Positions 51,972-63,721 of a DNA stretch of 64,000 nt are shown here, piece by piece. A model generated the notes under the pieces. It saw nothing but the letters and a program-made list of their open reading frames with translations, searched no databases and was not told the DNA's origin. Positions within the stretch are counted from its first letter, which is position 1. The number at the start of each line of letters is the position of its first letter. This DNA comes from Cunninghamella blakesleeana. Lineage: Eukaryota; Mucoromycota; Mucoromycetes; Mucorales; Cunninghamellaceae. Where the stretch lies: assembly GCA_017871115.1 (NCBI GenBank), contig JAFCIZ010000007.1, positions 2,046,001 through 2,110,000 on the forward strand. Reading direction: 5' to 3'. Both the position numbers and the translations under genes were made by a program.

Positions 51972-53734
51972 ATGGCATACAATGAAAAAATCTTAAAAGA
52001 AGATGTTGTTACATCAGTTGATTCTACGGAATCCTTATCAATAAATGGAACAGTACAAGAAGAAAAAAAATTAACTAGAGGATTAAAAGCGAGACATGTA
52101 AATAATAATAATAAATATCATACATACATTTACCATTTCATTTATTTTAAATGTAATTTTATATATATATATATATATATATTCATACGTATTCATATTT
52201 TTATTTTTTTAATTTATTTATCTAGATTCAAATGATCGCTTTAGGTGGAACGATTGGTACAGGTTTATTCATGGCTTCTGGTAAAGCTATTGCCAATGGT
52301 GGGCCAGGTGGTGCATTAGTGGGTTATAGTGTAGTTGGTGTACTAGTATTTTGTGTCATGATGAGTCTTGGAGAAATGGCAGCATATATTCCAGTCAGTG
52401 GTAGTTTTGGTCATTTTGCTACAAGATTTGTTGACCCCTCACTTGGATTTTGTGTTTCTGTTGAATATTGGTGTAATTGGGCTGTTGGTGTAGCTGTTGA
52501 ATTAACTGGTGTGGCTATGATTATGGAATTTTGGGTGAAAAGCGTCAATAGTGTCGTATGGAGTATCATTTGTTTAGTAATTTTAGTAGCCATCAATGTT
52601 TTCGCTGTTAAAGGATTTGGTGAAATTGAATACTGGATTAGTTTTATTAAAATCATTACCGTCATCATCTTTATTATCATTGGATTATGTGTAGATACTG
52701 GTTCTTTAGGTGGTGACCATATTGGTGTACGCAATTTCCATTTAGAAGGTGGTGCTTTCCCTAATGGATTCCTTGGTGTATTCAATGTCTTTATCACTGC
52801 TGCTTTCTCCTTTAATGGTGTTGAAATTGTTGGTATTACTGCTGGTGAATCTCAAAACCCACACAAAACTGTCCCTGCTGCTGTAAAACAAGTCTTCTGG
52901 CGTATTGTATTGTTTTATATTCTTTCCATGTTAATTATTGGTTTAGTTATTCCTTATAATGATCCTAGTTTATTAGACGGTTCCCATGATATTGCTGTCA
53001 GTCCTTTCACATTGGTTTTCGAAAAGGCTGGTGCTCAAAGTGCTGCTAGTATTATGAATGCTGTTATTTTAATCACTATGATCTCTGCTGGTAACTCAGG
53101 TGTATACTCCTCTAGTCGTACTTTATTAGGTCTTGCTAATGATGGTTTTGTCCCTAAATTCTTTACTCGCGTCAATCGATGGGGTGTACCTATTTATGCA
53201 GTATTAACATCTTGCCTTATTGGTTGTTTAGCTTTCTTAACATCCTTATTTGGTTCAGGTGTAGTATTCAACTGGTTGACTCGTTTAACTTCCTTAGCTG
53301 GTTTAATCACATGGGTTATCATTTCTATTACACATCTTCGTTTCCGTCAAGGTTATATTTCTCAAGGTCGCCCACTTTCTGCTTTACCTTATGTTGCTCC
53401 CCTTTACCCCTTCTGCGATATTTTTGTCATTGTTGTTGGTATCATTGTTATTCTTGGTCAAGGTTACCAAGCTTTCATTCCTCCTATCAATGGTGGTGTA
53501 GTAGTTGGTTCTTATATTGGTTTGATTTTGGCTTTGGTTTTATACTTTGGTCATAAAATCATCCGTCGTCCATCTTTTGTTAAATGTGAAGATATGGATT
53601 TCGAAACAGGTACTTTGAAAGTATCAGGCCATATTGATACAAATGGTGATGGTGAATTGGATTCTGATGATGAAGATAAGAATGCACCTATTTGGAAACG
53701 TATATTTAAAAAGATAATCAATATTATTGCTTAA
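51972..53734 (+). CDS. Amino acid permease, fungal YAT (AAP) family
   Basis: This is a plasma-membrane proton-coupled amino acid importer with about 12 membrane segments. Two exons (51972-52097 and 52226-53734) give 544 residues. The signature spans the intron: LTRGLKARH, then IQMIALGGTIGTGLF. Further family motifs are PVSGSFGHFATRFVDPSLGF, EYW-NW, AAFSFNGVEIVGITAGE-NP and SAGNSGVYSSSRTLLGLA. The C-terminus is acidic (DTNGDGELDSDDEDK). The lysine/basic permease branch is plausible but not decided. Codon use is biased to GGT, GCT and GTC, as in the thiolase, suggesting good expression. Confidence 0.92.
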
Positions 53735-54742
53735 TTTTTACTTTATAATTATTCATGTATTATTTTTATTTCTTTATTTCAATTCTATTTTATTTAACAT
53801 TAACTTTTAACTTTATTTTATGCAACTAGTTGTATAATATTATATCATTCTTATTTCATTGTATTCATTTCATATATAACATATTGCCATATATATAAAT
53901 TATCATTATCTATTTATTTTTAATAATATTCATAAAATAAAAAAAATTATATATCATTAATAACTATTATTAAATATATATTATTGCTATTATTATTATA
54001 TACATGTCTTTTTTTGTTATTTATATTTATGCAGTTACATATTTAATTCTTTGGAATATTATTAATATTCTTACTACTTGTAATGACAAAGTCAAAGTTT
54101 GTAGACTGCGTGGTTGTAAATAGTATAGTATGCTCTAAAATGATGTTTATTTTAAATTAAGATTGTGTTACTATTATAATATATGATTTATAGATTTAAT
54201 AATAATACTAAAAAAATAATTGATACAAGGTCGCATTTCTATGGTTGCAATTAAGGAATGCACAGTTTCAATAATAGGTTATATGACAATTAAATAAGGT
54301 TTATTGTATTTAGCTGAGGTCAATATTTAATGATAATAGGGTTGAATAGATTGATATTAAAAAAAATAAAAAGTTTTATTTTATTATGCATAGATAAAAA
54401 AAAAAGTTATTAAAAATAAGAATAAGGTATAATTAAAGATTGGAGTTTAAATTTTTTTTAACCCAATATCGCAAAAATATTTTTTATTGCCTATAATAAG
54501 ATTATTTTTTTTACTTTCATCACTAATGAAAATCTTTCTATTCATGCTTAGCGCTTTGTTTATTATTATTATTATTATTATTATTAAAAATAAATAAGAT
54601 AAAATTTAACAAAGGTATAGTCATCTTTGAACATATAAAGGTATAAAGAAATATACTATATACTTCTTTTTTATGCACTATAATGTTTTCTCGGCCGAAA
54701 ATGGATAATCTCAATCTATCTTATCCTATTTGATATACATAG

Positions 54743-54773
<31 letters not shown>

Positions 54774-56384
54774 TACCTAGCCGAAAGTTAACAAAGCCTC
54801 ATTTTATTATATTTTTTAATCAAAGGATTGTATGACTAAATCAATTAGATCCTTGATCATTTTCTATTTGTTTAATATATATTATTATTCTTGAACCCAT
54901 TCTTGTCAATGAAAAGAAAGAAAGAAAAGATGTAAAAGCAGAATGAGCTCGACATTCTTTCTTTCCCATAATAAATAAATAAAAATGAAACTCAGATACT
55001 CTGATATATACTCTCTCTCCCACTGGTTTTTTTATGCTTCATATGATAGTTATACTCATTCCAATATAAATATTAATTTATTTGTGTTTAAAATATATAT
55101 ATATAAGCTTCTTATAAAAGCTTATTTAAATTTGTCTAACAATACGAAAAAAGCCTTATAATAATTTTTATTTATTTAATTTTCTTTATTTGTTCATGAA
55201 ATAGATATATAAATACATAAATGACGTTACGCCTTTTTTTTGTTTTTTAAAATAGATAATGATTATTTTCCTTTATAATCAAAATGATGATGAATATAAT
55301 ATGTAATGTTAATAAAGTATTTTGATCTCCGTTTCGAAAGAAAGATATAAAAATAATACCTTTTTTTACAGAAAATAGTAATTCTTTATTTCTTTTAATA
55401 ATAATAATAATAGTACGTAATTGATCAAGTGTATAGATAGAAACTTTCTATAATGGTAATTAAAAGAAGTAAAGGAAAAAATAAAATAAAATAAAATAAA
55501 ATGTAATATATGTATGAATATATTGCTGTTATCAATTTATATATAAATATATATTTGGTAGGAAAACAGGAATAAACTTCTTTAAGGAAATTATATCATC
55601 TGATTAACCCATAAGCCTCACTAAAAGATACACTTTTATTTTAATATACGTCTTAACTAACTAGCGGACACTAAATTTGTTATATTGCATTTTTTTTTAA
55701 AAAAAAAACGCCCATTGAAAAAAAATAGAATTGAAGGATAATTTATATAAATTATCAATTTTTTTATATATCCCAAAGTATTGTTATTGTTATTATCGTT
55801 ATTGTTATTGTCATCACCATCATTATTGAAAACTGGTTCTTTTCGTGTTAATATAAAATAATCTCATTCTCGTCATATAATAATTTTTCAATGGTTACAC
55901 GGATAATGACTTCTCGATAGAAGCAGATTGAGCTCACCTAGTACAAAATGCCTTACTTTATATATTTATTATTTTTTATTTTTAATAATGAAGGATTACC
56001 AGGTATAGTAATCCATTCTTTTTATTCCATCTTTTATTTCTTTCATTTCTGTTACTCATATAAAAATTGAAATTAAATTTTTTTTTTTCCTTTTCTCTTC
56101 TCTTTCTTTTTTTTTCTCTATTTATTTTATTTTTTAAAAAAAGGCGTTGATCGTTTCTTTCTTTCTTCTCTTTTTTTTATTTTACTTTTTTTTCTTTTAA
56201 CCCACCTTTCCACTCTTTTTTAACCCATTGAGCAGGTTCTCTGACCTCAATCCCCAACCAATCTTTTAAATATATTTTTTTATTTTTTTTTATATTCAAA
56301 AAAAAAAATTACCAAACAACCTTACAACAATAATTTAACAACAACAAAAAAAAAAAAACGATTTTTTATTTTTAAAAAACAACA
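53735..56384. other. Long intergenic region, no gene recognised
   Basis: These 2.65 kb show no convincing gene on either strand. The 60-codon open frame at 54841-55023 (minus) has no motif. The region has several microsatellites ((TTA)n near 54559-54584, (TA)n near 54740-54770) and two T-tract/A-tract junctions followed by a GC core: one near 55689-55710 (then CGCCC) and one near 56129-56147 (then GGCG). The last 200 bases are a pyrimidine-rich leader for the secreted protein gene. Confidence 0.5.
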
Positions 56385-57177
56385 ATGCAATTATCAGTAT
56401 TTTGGATTACATTATTGACATTTATGTCAATGGTGATGATTGCTTCTTCAGCTCCACTTGAAGCCAGAGGACTTCGTAGTTGTTATAAAAAGGCACGATT
56501 AACATTTTATTGGATTCCTAAAGAAGGAGATAAGGATATGAACAACAATGGTAGAGAAGTAACTTTAAGCGGTTCCAAATCAAAAACATTAAAGGATAAT
56601 AAGGGAAGAACTATTGCTAAAGTCTCCAAAACTACTTATGAAAAATTCCAAATGGAAGGTACTGGACTTTTAAAGAATGGTAAAATGGTAAACCTTGGCT
56701 CTTCCAATAACGTATTCCAAGAAGTCAATCGTAAAAAGAGTCCTTTTGGTTTAGGTTCTCATTCTAATTCTTTAAATCCTTGGACTACCGTCGCTGCTAA
56801 TGATATTCCCCGTGGTACTACTTTATACATTAAGGAACTCAATGGTCTTAAGCTTCCTGATGGTCGTACTCACAATGGCTGTGTTAGGTAAAAAAAAAAT
56901 TGATTTTTACTTTTTAAAAATCAAATCAAATCAAACCGAATCAATTTAATTCAATTCAATTATTAATCTATTCATTTTTATATTGTAAAATAGAGTTGAA
57001 GATGAAAGTTGGTCTTTTGATAGTTGCCAAATTGATTTCTTTGCTTTACAATTCAAGGCTTATAAAGTTTTAACCAAGAAGGTTCCTACTAAAGTTACAG
57101 TTGTCCAAAAGAAATGCAAACTTCTTAACTATATTACTAGTGAAGTTAAAGCTTGGGCCGTTTTAAATAAAAAATAA
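56385..57177 (+). CDS. Secreted 3D/double-psi beta-barrel domain protein
   Basis: Two exons (56385-56887 and 56994-57177) give 228 residues. Residues 1-22 form a signal peptide ending in ASSA, followed by PLEARGL, which resembles a Kex2-like propeptide junction. The mature part matches fungal secreted proteins with a 3D-type barrel related to MltA/RlpA: LTFYWIPKEGD, EGTGLLKNGKMVNLG, AANDIPRGTTLYIKEL, LPDGRTHNGCVR and SCQIDFF. Acidic residues at LPDG, VEDES and QIDFF correspond to the conserved aspartates of 3D domains. The protein probably acts in the wall or outside the cell. Catalytic activity is not established for the fungal members. Confidence 0.75.
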
Positions 57178-57906
57178 ATAAAATAATAATACGTACCTGA
57201 AATTAATATTAATATAATATAATATATATATATATATATATTATTGTTATTGTTATTATTACTATTATTATTATTATATATATGTACTTTTATTGATGTA
57301 CTTTTTTATTATTATAGTCAAATGTTAATATAAAATAAAAAATAAACCTTTGTAGCCTTTTCAATTTTTTTTTTTTAATAAATGACTTTAAATGCCCGAT
57401 CCTTTTTATGTCCATTTAACCAATAAAACACGAAAAGTTAATTTATTTTGTATCTCTTTTTTTAAGATTATACATATGATATTTTTATTATTATTTTAAA
57501 ACGCCTTTTCAAATTTGAACTACATTTGGTGCTGAGTAACATTGTTTTTATTTCTTAAAATATATGTTTATATACATTTACATAATGCTGTACAATGTAA
57601 TTTTATTATTTCTTGGAAAAAAAAATCCTGAAAGGATTGATGTATGAACGAAATAATAGTAAGAAAAAAATTAATAAAAATTAATTGTGAATGAATAGTA
57701 AGTGAAAGAGAAGGGGGAATCATTTTTATAATAAAAAATATTATAAAAAATAAATAAATATATATAAATATATATATAAAAACAAGTAGCAAATAGTAAT
57801 AAAAAAAAAGATATAAAAAAGGTTAAAAAAAAATAGCTATATACAAACATCCCTTTTTTTCTTAAAAAAATATAAATAAATTTATAAGTTATCAATAGAT
57901 AATAAT
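57178..57906. other. Convergent intergenic region
   Basis: Spacer between the 3' ends of the 3D-domain gene and SET9. It contains (TA)n and (TTA)n tracts near 57222-57280 and nothing gene-like. Open frames on the minus strand (57568-57895) are Phe/Ile/Tyr runs. Confidence 0.6.
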
Positions 57907-59718
57907 TTAAAACAAATCATCTACGCCATCAAATATTTCAGAAGTTGGTGTAGGAGGAGATCGTAAAAATGATTTTTTAGTAGATAAAGTATTGGTGGTA
58001 GCCATTGGGGAAGGGTGATGATGGTGATGGAATGGTGTTGTTGTAGTGGTAGTAGTGGTGTTGGTAGTAATCGTTTTTTTTTTTAAAGTGGGCGATTTTT
58101 TTTTCTTTTTAATACGAGTTGCAGTAGTAGAATGACGTTTTGATTTTTCCACATTATTATCTTTTTTCAATACGTTAGAGAGGGTCGAGGAGGATTTAGA
58201 TGATGGTGATGACGATAGAAGGGTAGATCTTTTTATTTTTCTTGAAGGCCATTCCTGAGTAAAAACCCGTACATGTCTTTCACATCGTGGGCATCTTTTT
58301 GGCCGCCAATCTGTAAAAGCAGCACTAGGGCTCCATGTCCATGTAGCTAATTCATTGGCAACAGCAACGTCAGCGGCTGATGGGTCAGTAACAGTTTCTG
58401 GTATTAATGGTCTTCCACAGGCGACGCAATTTAATGAATCGTTTTGATCTGTTGATCCCTTTTTTGATTTAGGAAACCCTTTCTTTCTAGGTGATATTGG
58501 CATTTGATCTGATACTGTTGTTGAACTATTATTATTATTATCATTATCATTATTTGTTGTAGTAGTAGTAATAGGTGAAGGCGATTTTTTTAATTTCATG
58601 CTATCTTCTTCATCTTCAGAAAATGTAGATAGATCGGAACTGTGCACTGAAGATAAATCCGAGCCATCATCTAAAAAGTCATCTTCTTCTAATTCTGATA
58701 ACTGCTCATCGTCATCAAATAGTGAATCCAAATCATTATTATTATTACTATTATCCCAATCTTTTGCTGTTGACGTTGAAGAAGAAGATTCTTTTTTTAC
58801 TAATTTAGTTGAAGAAAGAGAATCATGTTGTTGTAATCTTGGTGATAAGCCAACAGCAGAGTCTGCTTTTGTATCGCAAGAATCATCTTCACTAGGTATA
58901 TTATGATAACTTCCATTACGTTTAATTCTATCAGCTGCATCTCTATGTATTTCGGGACTGACAACAACAGTAATTTCTTTAGGTTTGGACGATTTTATAC
59001 TTTTTTCTTTTTCCTGCTGTTGTTGTTGTACTTTGATATGTTCAGCATCTAATATTACTTCACATAATAAATCCAGTGGACTATGGGTAACGGGTGATAA
59101 TCGTGGTGAAGTCATATGTTGATAGTGTTGTTGTTTTTTATCATTTTGATCATTACATAAAAAGTGAATGCTCATTACTTTACGTCGTTCTTCATCTGAA
59201 TCATCCTCTTCATCATCATCATCATCTATCTCTTGCTTTATGTCCATTAATGACGGGGCGGTGGTATCTTCATTTTTTATTTGATGCTGTTGACGTTCTT
59301 TATCTTCTTCTTCTTCTTCTTCATCGTCAGTAGAATCTATATAGCCAATCAATTCCTCTAATTCTATAGGTGCTGTCCTTGGTATATTTAAAGATTGTCT
59401 TTTTGCTCTTCTATCATGATCTGTAATATGATCCACCATATATTAAAAAATAAAATACTAATCAATACCTATTTTTATTCTCATGCTTCATTGTTTTAAA
59501 TATAATTATATACATATTCAGTTATTTATATTTACCATCATGTAGGGTTGATTTTCTCTTTCTTAAACTTCTTCTTTCATTAGTAGTATTATCTTCATTA
59601 TCAGTAGATCCAAGACTCATAGTATCCATATCAGGAGTAAAATAGCCGGTACGTTGGCTATATAAATATATATGTATTATTTATAAAAGAATGATAATAA
59701 TAAGGTTCATTAGTTAAA

Positions 59719-59752
<34 letters not shown>

Positions 59753-62060
59753 GGATACACATGAACATTTATATATTCCTTATTATTGTCATTTTAAAAA
59801 AAAAAAAAAAGTAAACTTACGTTTCACATGTAGCACATCGACATTCGCAATTATTTTCTCCAAAGTAATGCTTTCCATAATATGCTGTTACTTCATCTCC
59901 ACATTTAATTTCTTTAATGACTTTTAGAGTAATTGAATTTTGACCAAGAGCAATAAACTAATAAGAAAAAAATAAAATAAATAAAATTAAATTAATAAAC
60001 AAATAAGTGTGCTATTATTATCTATTTTTGCCCTCTTCCTCCTTCCTAAAAAAAATAGCTTACCTTTGCATTCGGATCACAATCATGCTATATATAAATA
60101 ATAATAAATAAATAAAATATATAAGATTTTAGTATTTCCTAATTATTATATATACTATACCATCTCTTTTTTTATAATCTTACATTAACAAAACGAGCAG
60201 GACCAAGGAAAAGACAATTACATTGCTTCCTAGAAGACCACATTACACTGATATCCCGATTTCCTTTTTTTAGTTCATGTTCTTGGTGACGATCCATATG
60301 AGCAATCATCCCAGTGCATAATCTCATTTCATCACCAACATGCCAATCCTTTGTTACTGTAACACATGCTTCTACCCTTCGTCCTGCACCTCCATATCGT
60401 CGTGTGTCAGCAATTTCATATCCAGCATTCGGCATATACCTAATTATTCATTCAACAAAATAAATTTCGTATATAAATAAGTTGATCATGATTATGACAA
60501 TTCTCTCTCTCTCCTTCTCTCTTCGTCTTTATTTTTGTTTTTTCAATCCTTTTTAATATTACTTACATGTATAAATATCTTTTCATATGCTGTATAAATT
60601 CTTGATGTTGTTTAGGGTTTTTAGTAGATAAGTAATGTCTAAAATAATCCATCCTAAAAAAAAAGAAAAGAAAAAAAAGAAAAAAAAGAAAAAATTAGAA
60701 TCTAAAACCATATATAATTTTATTATTAATTCATTACTGTTACTATTTCTTCTTTCCACTCTATTCTCTTTCCCCTTCCTTCTCCTTTTTTTTAATTCAT
60801 CAAATAGTATATATAGATATATTTATATTATTTTCAATTATTTTCCTTTTCACTTATTTTTTGCCTTTTTCTCTTTCTCTCTCTCCCCCTTCTCCTTTTT
60901 CAAAAAAGTAAAATGTATAAATGGCTTCTATTCTCTTTCATTCCCTAGAGTGTTTATAGATAACTATTAGACTAAAATAACATAAATAAATAAATAAAAA
61001 GAAAAAATAATAATAATGAGTTTCGTTTGTTACACATTTTGATAATGATACCGTTGGTTACACTTGTATTTTTTTCATCATTTATATATATTTGATTCAA
61101 ACTCTTTTTTTTTTTCAGCAACCTTTTTTGGATTTTTTTTTTTTTTAATTCCGTTATTTACATTTTAAAAATCTGGTTTTTTTTTTTTATTTTATTTTAC
61201 TTACAAAATATTATGCATTAAAGGATCCATTCCATAATCTATTTTTAAATAGACCAAAGAGAGATAGAGAGAGATACCACCATCAAAAAGGAATAAAAGA
61301 GAATAGAAGGAAATATGTATGGCAAAAATAAAAATAAATAATAATAAAGAAAAAAGAGAGAAAAAAGTGATACGATGTATCAAGTATATATTTTTCACCC
61401 ACACAACCCCTTAAGATATAAATATTAACCCCGTCTTTTTTAACATCAATTAAGTAAAAAAAAAAAAAAAACAAAAACACAGCTAAAAACGTCATTCGAC
61501 ATGATGATTTCAATTTGTGTTTTTATTTCTTTTTCTTCCGTTCCGAAAAAAAAAAAATTTTTTTTCATCAACCAATTTTTTGATTTGTATAAAAAAGAGG
61601 TTGTATAATCGACTTTTTTTTTTTTTTAAAAAAACGATTTCCCGCCAAACGCCACTCTTTCCCACCCTTTTATAATTATTATTTTTATTTTATTTTTTCC
61701 CTTCACACACACATAACACATATATAGCACATACACACATATATATAACATATATATTCAAAATAAATAGATATGTATAAATATATAAATATTTAATACT
61801 TTCTATTTTCCTCTCTCTCTTTCTATTTATATATTAATATGTATATATGCCAGCACTTACTTTAATAGTTCCTTAATAGCCTCATTTGTTTTACCAGTTG
61901 CCAGTACATAATCTTGAAGCACCTTCAACACTTTGTCTGATCTTATTCTAGGTCGACGATGATCAGTGTTTAATTTTGTTGTATCAAACCATAAAAACTG
62001 AGAGTCTAAAAATATATCACTAAAAAGATCGTCAAACTTGGATAATAAACAAAAGTCCAT
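57907..62060 (-). CDS. SET9: Set9/Suv4-20 type histone H4 lysine-20 methyltransferase
   Basis: Seven exons (62060-61861, 60653-60567, 60439-60184, 60087-60064, 59957-59821, 59657-59536, 59420-57907) join in phase to 779 residues. The N-terminal helical region has FDDLFSDIFLDSQFLWF. The SET domain includes YMPNAGYEI, FVNHDCDPNAK (NHxC motif) and DEVTAYYGKHYF. A post-SET zinc cluster, NCECRCATC, follows. The fourth exon is only 24 bases and encodes HDCDPNAK. The last exon is acidic and Ser/Asn-rich. Near its middle is a Cys pair CVACGRPL and later RCPRCERH, probably a zinc ribbon, followed by a basic tail. Intron 1 is about 1.2 kb, far longer than the others. H4K20 activity is inferred from the family. 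Confidence 0.87.
60654..61860 (-). promoter_or_regulatory. Unusually long first intron of SET9 with possible internal regulatory site
   Basis: Phase arithmetic joins exon 1 (carry of two bases) directly to the exon at 60653, leaving an intron of about 1207 bases where others in the window are mostly below 200. It contains TTTCCCGCCAAA (61638-61649), an exact match to the E2F/MBF-type TTTSSCGC consensus, directly after a T-tract/A-tract junction (61613-61634). It could host an alternative promoter or an unrecognised small exon. One acceptor near 61240 opens only a frame that does not fit the phases. Confidence 0.45.
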
Positions 62061-63079
62061 CTTGGTTGGTATATATTATATTTGTGTGTATGTGTATGAG
62101 AGTGTGTGGGAGTGTGTGTTTGTGTAAAGAGTTGATATGTATATATAGATTGATAATAAATAGGTGTAGGTGTATATATATATAAATTAAAAAAGTGCTG
62201 ATGCTATGTATTGTATTATATTGTATTTATAAGAATCTTTTTTTTTTTTATGATCTTGACTTTGATAAATAATATATATAACTAATGAAATCACAGATCC
62301 GTAAATAAAAAATATAAATTATATATATGTATATTAAAGGGATTAAAAAAAGAGTAAAAGAAAAAGAAAAGAAAAGAAAAAGAAATAATTTACAAGAGAA
62401 GAATAAGAATTTTCATGAAAAATGGGGTAAAAAATAAATAAATAAATAAATAATGAAAAGAGAAAGAAAAGAGAAAAGAGAAAAAAAAAAAAAAAGATAA
62501 AAAAGTGAGAAAGGAAAAAAAAAAAAAAATTAAAAATGAGGGATTCATATGACAGGCGAATTGTAACGGAGATTGAATCTGGATTTATTTATTTTATTTT
62601 TTTTAAAAGAAAACAACTTCTTTTATTTTATCTCTTTTTCTATTAATACAAACTTTACTTTATTATTAATTCATAAAAGAGAAGAAAAACAAAGTTTAAT
62701 ATATAAAAGATAAACCTTATAAATATTTTTTTTATTCCTTTTTTATTACTATTTTAAATAAATATATTTATTAGTGCGTATTATTATTATTACTATTGTA
62801 TTATTAATATGTTTTAAGTTTTATACGATATGGGTATAGAAAGGAAGGGTTTTTTATATATGGTTTTAGTTCATCATCATATTAGTGGTAAGACAAACGA
62901 AGTTTATTTTATTACAAAGTATGACACATGATAAACCTTATAGTATAGTTTATGACTTAATAAATGTATATATAGAGAGAGTGAGAGAGTAAATAGATAT
63001 TTATATAATATAACAAAATATAATATAAATAAATAATTTTATAAGAAAATTAATAACTTGTAAAAAGCAAGGATATATA

Positions 63080-63116
<37 letters not shown>

Positions 63117-63721
63117 TGACTTTTAAAAAAAGATTGGGGATTATAAAAACAAGCTATGTCTTACAATAAATAGGGTGAATTATTTCTAATTATTTTAGTT
63201 TATAAAAAAAAAATAGAGAAAGGGGAGAAAGAGTAAAAGAGAATTGTGGTAATGGGCGATTTTTAGACCGTTTTTAGTGTCCTTGGATCTGGCTATTATT
63301 TTTAATCCAATACGAATTGCCATATATGTGATAAAATAATAATAATAAAAAACATACTACTTGCTTTGTCATACTTATTACGCATTAAAATATAAAAAAT
63401 GAACCTTAATAAAATAATTATGATCCTATCATATTTATTATAATGACCATTCCGCTATTTAGTAAAATAAAAAAAAGGATCAAAAAAGTACATCTTACTC
63501 TCTACAAAGTGTGTACATACTTCTTCAGCAAAATTATAAACATCAAGTCATGTGTTTTATATCTACTGAAATGATTCGAGGGAATTGGTGGGCAAAAAAA
63601 ATAAAAAAAGGAACACCCCCTTTTTTTTATTTTATTTCCTCTTCTTTTCTTTTCTTTTTTTTTTAAAAAAAATAATAATAATATAGATATATATACACCT
63701 CTTTACTTGTATATTTCTATT
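62061..63721. other. Divergent intergenic region between SET9 and the second HutD gene
   Basis: No gene is seen. The SET9 side has purine-rich leader sequence (62340-62530, read on plus). A (TA)n tract lies near 63075-63112. A T-tract/A-tract junction (63651-63672) sits 50 bases before the HutD start. Confidence 0.5.

Noticed and set aside
54841..55023. Minus-strand 60-codon open frame
   Set aside because: No motif, no splice partner and no composition shift. Likely chance.
57568..57895. Overlapping minus-strand open frames downstream of SET9
   Set aside because: Pure Phe/Ile/Tyr runs from AT microsatellites, just beyond the SET9 stop.
61201..61260. Candidate extra SET9 exon encoding DYGMDPLMHN
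   Set aside because: The only open frame does not fit the two-base carry from exon 1, and skipping it gives an in-phase join that matches the family.
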